A DNA stretch of 64,000 bases from Leptospira dzoumogneensis (lineage in GTDB: Bacteria; Spirochaetota; Leptospiria; Leptospirales; Leptospiraceae): NCBI RefSeq assembly GCF_004770895.1, contig NZ_RQHS01000005.1, forward strand, positions 372,001-436,000, read 5' to 3'. Positions within the stretch are counted from its first letter, which is position 1, and each line of letters begins with the position of its first letter. This document shows positions 61,576 through 64,000 of this stretch, piece after piece. The position numbers and the translations under genes were made by a program. The notes beneath the pieces were generated by a model. That model did no database searches and had not been told where the DNA came from. It saw only the letters and a list, made by a program, of their open reading frames with translations.

Positions 61576-62520
61576 CTATCTTTCTTGCAGTATTTTTCTG
61601 GAAAGAGTCTCGTCCTTCTTCAATTGAGAGACCAGGGCGTCTACTCCCGGGAATTTGATCTCTTCTCTGATCTTTTTGGTAAAGATCACATGGACCTTCT
61701 TCCCATAGATATCATCAGAAAAATCGAATATATGACTTTCTAATGTGACTGCTTGGTCACCGAATGTAGGATTGTTCCCGATATTGATCATAGAAGGATA
61801 GGTTTTGCCTTCTACCTCGGTCCTTCCCGCATAAACTCCTACACCGGGAAGGATCAGCTCAGGCAATGCTTGCACGTTTGCAGTAGGAAATCCGATCGTT
61901 CTTCCTCTTTGGTGGCCTTGTACGACTGTTCCGGTAACTGAGAATTCTCTTCCAAGGCATTCTTCCGCTTCTTCTACCTTACCTTCTCTCAATAAGGAGC
62001 GAATATAGGAGCTGGAAAGTTTTGTAGCGCCTAAAAAAACGGGATCCAATTTTTCCAAATCGTATCCGTATTCGGAGGAGTATTTTTTGAGAAGTTCATA
62101 ATCTCCTCTTCTACCTTTTCCGAAACAATGATTGAATCCTATCAGAATGGATTTTGCTCCTAGTTCGTTGATTAGGATTTCTTTTAAGAAGGTTTCCGCC
62201 TCGATTTGGGCGAATTCCAAAGTGAATGGGACAACGACTAGCCAATCGATACCGTATGATTCTATTAAATTTTCCTTATCTGCTTGGGTGGTAATCCCTC
62301 CCAGGTCCTTGTCTTTTCCTAAAACAAGAGCAGGGTTGGGATGATAGGTGATAACGCAGGAGGGGAGACCTTTTTCCAGGGAAATTTCCTTGGTTCTTTC
62401 TAAAAGAGCCTGGTGGCCCAGATGGATCCCGTCAAAATTCCCCAAAGTTACGACTGTGGAAGTCTTTAGGTTGCTTTTTAAGTTCTCCAGACTTCTAAGA
62501 ATTTTCAAGTTTCTCTCCAA
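61576..62520 (-). CDS. ribF: Bifunctional riboflavin kinase / FAD synthetase
   Basis: RibF (314 residues, normal length) makes FMN from riboflavin and then FAD. N-terminal FAD synthetase: TLGNFDGIHLGHQALL near 22, YHPNPAL, and FNHCFGKGRRGDYELL. C-terminal kinase: GHQRGRTIGFPTANV, VYAGRTEVEGKTYPSMINIGNNPTFG (in pieces) and LESHIFDFSDDIYG. The TTTIPxxG-type end is partly visible. It lies convergent to the zinc-ribbon gene and divergent from the exported gene at 62544. Confidence 0.96.
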   Translation of the reverse strand: MERNLKILRSLENLKSNLKTSTVVTLGNFDGIHLGHQALLERTKEISLEKGLPSCVITYHPNPALVLGKDKDLGGITTQADKENLIESYGIDWLVVVPFTLEFAQIEAETFLKEILINELGAKSILIGFNHCFGKGRRGDYELLKKYSSEYGYDLEKLDPVFLGATKLSSSYIRSLLREGKVEEAEECLGREFSVTGTVVQGHQRGRTIGFPTANVQALPELILPGVGVYAGRTEVEGKTYPSMINIGNNPTFGDQAVTLESHIFDFSDDIYGKKVHVIFTKKIREEIKFPGVDALVSQLKKDETLSRKILQER

Positions 62521-62543
62521 AGGACGGTCGATATTCTAAAAAG

Positions 62544-63167
62544 ATGGACTGGCGCCGAATTGCAATTCTCTTATTCTTAATTCTTGCCGCTGCCGGACAG
62601 GGTCCGATCGGTCAGGAAAATCGGAAAACGAAAAATTTTGAGAATTTCTCCAAACCGATGGGGGGAGAAAACTATATTTCCGAGGATTATAAAACCTTTC
62701 CCGAACTTTCGATATGGGCCTATCATAACGGTTTGAAATTGGCTCCGGATAGAAAGGATCCTGCTCCCGGCGCCGGGACGGGACGCCTATTCGATAACCA
62801 ATGTAAAATGGTCCCGGAAACTGGGTTGGATATCCTACTCATCGCCGATCCGAACAGAAAAGACATTATCTACGTTTATTTTGATCTCACACTATTCTCC
62901 AAAACGGAAAATGCGGCGATTTTGCCGGATAGGGAACTCAGGATTTCCGCAAATGGGATCCTAAAAAGAACGATCCGCTTTCCGGACGCGAATTTATACT
63001 CAAAGTCCATCTATGCAGTAACTCCTCCAGTCTATATCACTGTAGATCCGTCCGAGTTGAGAGAAGGCAGACTGAATTTGAATCTTACACCGCTGGCGGG
63101 AGAAAAGGGTAGGTTTTGGGGAGTTTGGGACGTGTTTTTGTCCTACACCGCCCCGGAATATCCATGA
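62544..63167 (+). CDS. Exported hypothetical protein
   Basis: A 207-residue secreted protein with an N-terminal signal (RRIAILLFLILAAAGQG). The mature domain is beta-rich with IIYVYFDLTLFSK, LRISANGILKRTIRF and WGVWDVFLSYTAPEYP, possibly a small beta-sandwich. No known family. It begins 23 nt from the divergent ribF start. Confidence 0.55.
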   Translation: MDWRRIAILLFLILAAAGQGPIGQENRKTKNFENFSKPMGGENYISEDYKTFPELSIWAYHNGLKLAPDRKDPAPGAGTGRLFDNQCKMVPETGLDILLIADPNRKDIIYVYFDLTLFSKTENAAILPDRELRISANGILKRTIRFPDANLYSKSIYAVTPPVYITVDPSELREGRLNLNLTPLAGEKGRFWGVWDVFLSYTAPEYP

Positions 63168-63170
63168 AGA

Positions 63171-63503
63171 TCAGGGAAACTGGCTAGTGAACTCGGACTC
63201 TGAAAGAGTTTGGAAATAAGAAGTCAATCCCGCTACTTTGAAAACTTTTTCGATCGCAGGTTTCATGTTCGCGATGAAAAATTTTCCGCTCAATTCTTGG
63301 ACATAATTCAGTTGTTTAATCAACATCCCGATCCCGGAGGAATCGATATAGTTTAACTTTTCCAGGTTGATCACAACGTTATTGTTGGTTCGATCAATGT
63401 TCTGTTCGAAAAAGTTTTTGAGATCTATGGACGTATAGATGTCCAGGCTCCCGGAGAGGCTGATTATATTTGTTTCGCTGGATTTTCTAATGCTGATTTC
63501 CAT
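63171..63503 (-). CDS. STAS-domain anti-sigma-factor antagonist
   Basis: A 110-residue SpoIIAA-like protein. It keeps the STAS core and the phosphorylation site NYIDSSGIGML (Ser55/Ser56). It would be phosphorylated by an anti-sigma kinase and dephosphorylated by a PP2C phosphatase; the pair at 57247-60779 is 2.4 kb away. It converges on the exported protein gene (3-nt gap). Confidence 0.92.
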   Translation of the reverse strand: MEISIRKSSETNIISLSGSLDIYTSIDLKNFFEQNIDRTNNNVVINLEKLNYIDSSGIGMLIKQLNYVQELSGKFFIANMKPAIEKVFKVAGLTSYFQTLSESEFTSQFP

Positions 63504-63621
63504 ATCCGTCCCTTCCCTTTTCGTAGAATCCGGCCGGAATTCAACGAATTTTTAGGAAAAATCCGGGCTTTTTGACGGAATGGACGACACTAATTATAGG
63601 AAATCGTCCGGAATCATACGA

Positions 63622-64000
63622 ATGAAGAAACCGTTCATCTTACTTCTTTTGATCTTCTTATTCAGTTGGGAAATATTTTCTCAGGACTTCGAGAAGGACG
63701 GTCAGATCAAAATTCTTCCTTACGAACCTTTGCAGGTCCGTGACATAGAAGGACTCACAAAAGATATCAAGGATTTCCATAAAAGGATCGAGGATATGCT
63801 CCCTTTCCTGAACAGTCGGAAAAAAATTATTGATAATGAGTATTTCCAGTTTGTTCCTGCGATGGAAAATTTTAACTTCCCGGTCCGCGACAGATTTTTA
63901 GTAGATAAAAAGTTTTATTTAAAAGTTTCAGGGGGAGAAGGTTCCCTAAAACTAGATGGAGTCCGCTTCATCACCCGAAAATCACTGGTTACTAAACTCA
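63622..64000 (+). CDS. Exported protein, 3' end outside window
   Basis: An open frame of 126 codons continuing past the window end. It begins with a signal peptide (MKKPFILLLLIFLFSWEIFSQ) and then shows a polar mature domain (PYEPLQVRDIEGLTKDIKDF, SGGEGSLKLDGVRFITRKS). An in-frame ATG at 63580 would add 14 residues but spoil the signal; 63622 is preferred. Function unknown. Confidence 0.6.
   Translation, partial: MKKPFILLLLIFLFSWEIFSQDFEKDGQIKILPYEPLQVRDIEGLTKDIKDFHKRIEDMLPFLNSRKKIIDNEYFQFVPAMENFNFPVRDRFLVDKKFYLKVSGGEGSLKLDGVRFITRKSLVTKL

Overview
The window is chromosomal DNA from a Leptospira species. The decisive marker is lipL41 (6015-7079), a major leptospiral outer-membrane lipoprotein, followed by lep, the small lipoprotein needed for stable LipL41. 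Spirochaetal lipoboxes (such as VSNC, ISDC, WNC, LSC), many TTG starts with good Shine-Dalgarno sequences, and the abundance of PAS sensor kinases and SpoIIE-type phosphatases agree. By eye the GC content is moderate, with the 7.4-20.9 kb stretch looking more AT-rich. I see no tRNA, rRNA, CRISPR array, transposase or replication origin.

Layout. 1-5.8 kb: a partial vitamin-K-dependent-carboxylase-like (HTTM) membrane protein coupled to dprA, a TPR lipoprotein, a DoxX-like protein, a RimI-like acetyltransferase, and the nadA-ispF-membrane protein cluster (NAD and isoprenoid synthesis). 6.0-7.4 kb: lipL41-lep, with a terminator-like hairpin inside lep. 7.5-20.9 kb: an accessory surface island. 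A four-gene minus-strand cluster (lipoprotein, beta-barrel, kelch lipoprotein, TPR protein) diverges from a 2201-residue SpvB/FG-GAP/Rhs protein. The Rhs protein is followed at once by four small lipoproteins, two of them a near-identical duplication. 21-31 kb: B12-type radical SAM protein, hemerythrin-like protein, Cdd1-like HhH protein with an AraC regulator, a galK-STAS-UDG cluster, pgi, hypotheticals and an acetyltransferase. 30.8-32.4 kb: ECF sigma factor and a ClpP paralogue behind a symmetrical promoter region, then repeat-rich intergenic DNA.

32.4-38 kb: one minus-strand operon with two sensor kinases and the amgK-murU pair (amino-sugar kinase and nucleotidyltransferase of cell-wall recycling). 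38-46.3 kb: hydrolase, response regulator, and the operon ppk1 - FAD oxidoreductase - small membrane protein - DUF374 acyltransferase, plus two small exported proteins. 46.4-54 kb: DinB protein, SH3 lipoprotein, rhomboid-like zinc protein, a 1175-residue hybrid-sensor kinase translationally coupled to a response regulator, and an acyl-CoA dehydrogenase. 54-64 kb: fliD and an unknown partner, two tandem 7TM-PAS-PP2C phosphatases, a zinc-ribbon protein, ribF, exported proteins and a STAS antagonist.

The best candidate for an undescribed system is the Rhs island. Its protein has an Rhs core interrupted by two hydrophobic segments and a C-terminal tip built from ten 11-residue repeats, and it sits in a 14-nt overlap with the first member of a fast-duplicating lipoprotein family. 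Much of the rest is signalling: partner-switching modules (PP2C phosphatases plus STAS proteins), three sensor kinases and two response regulators.
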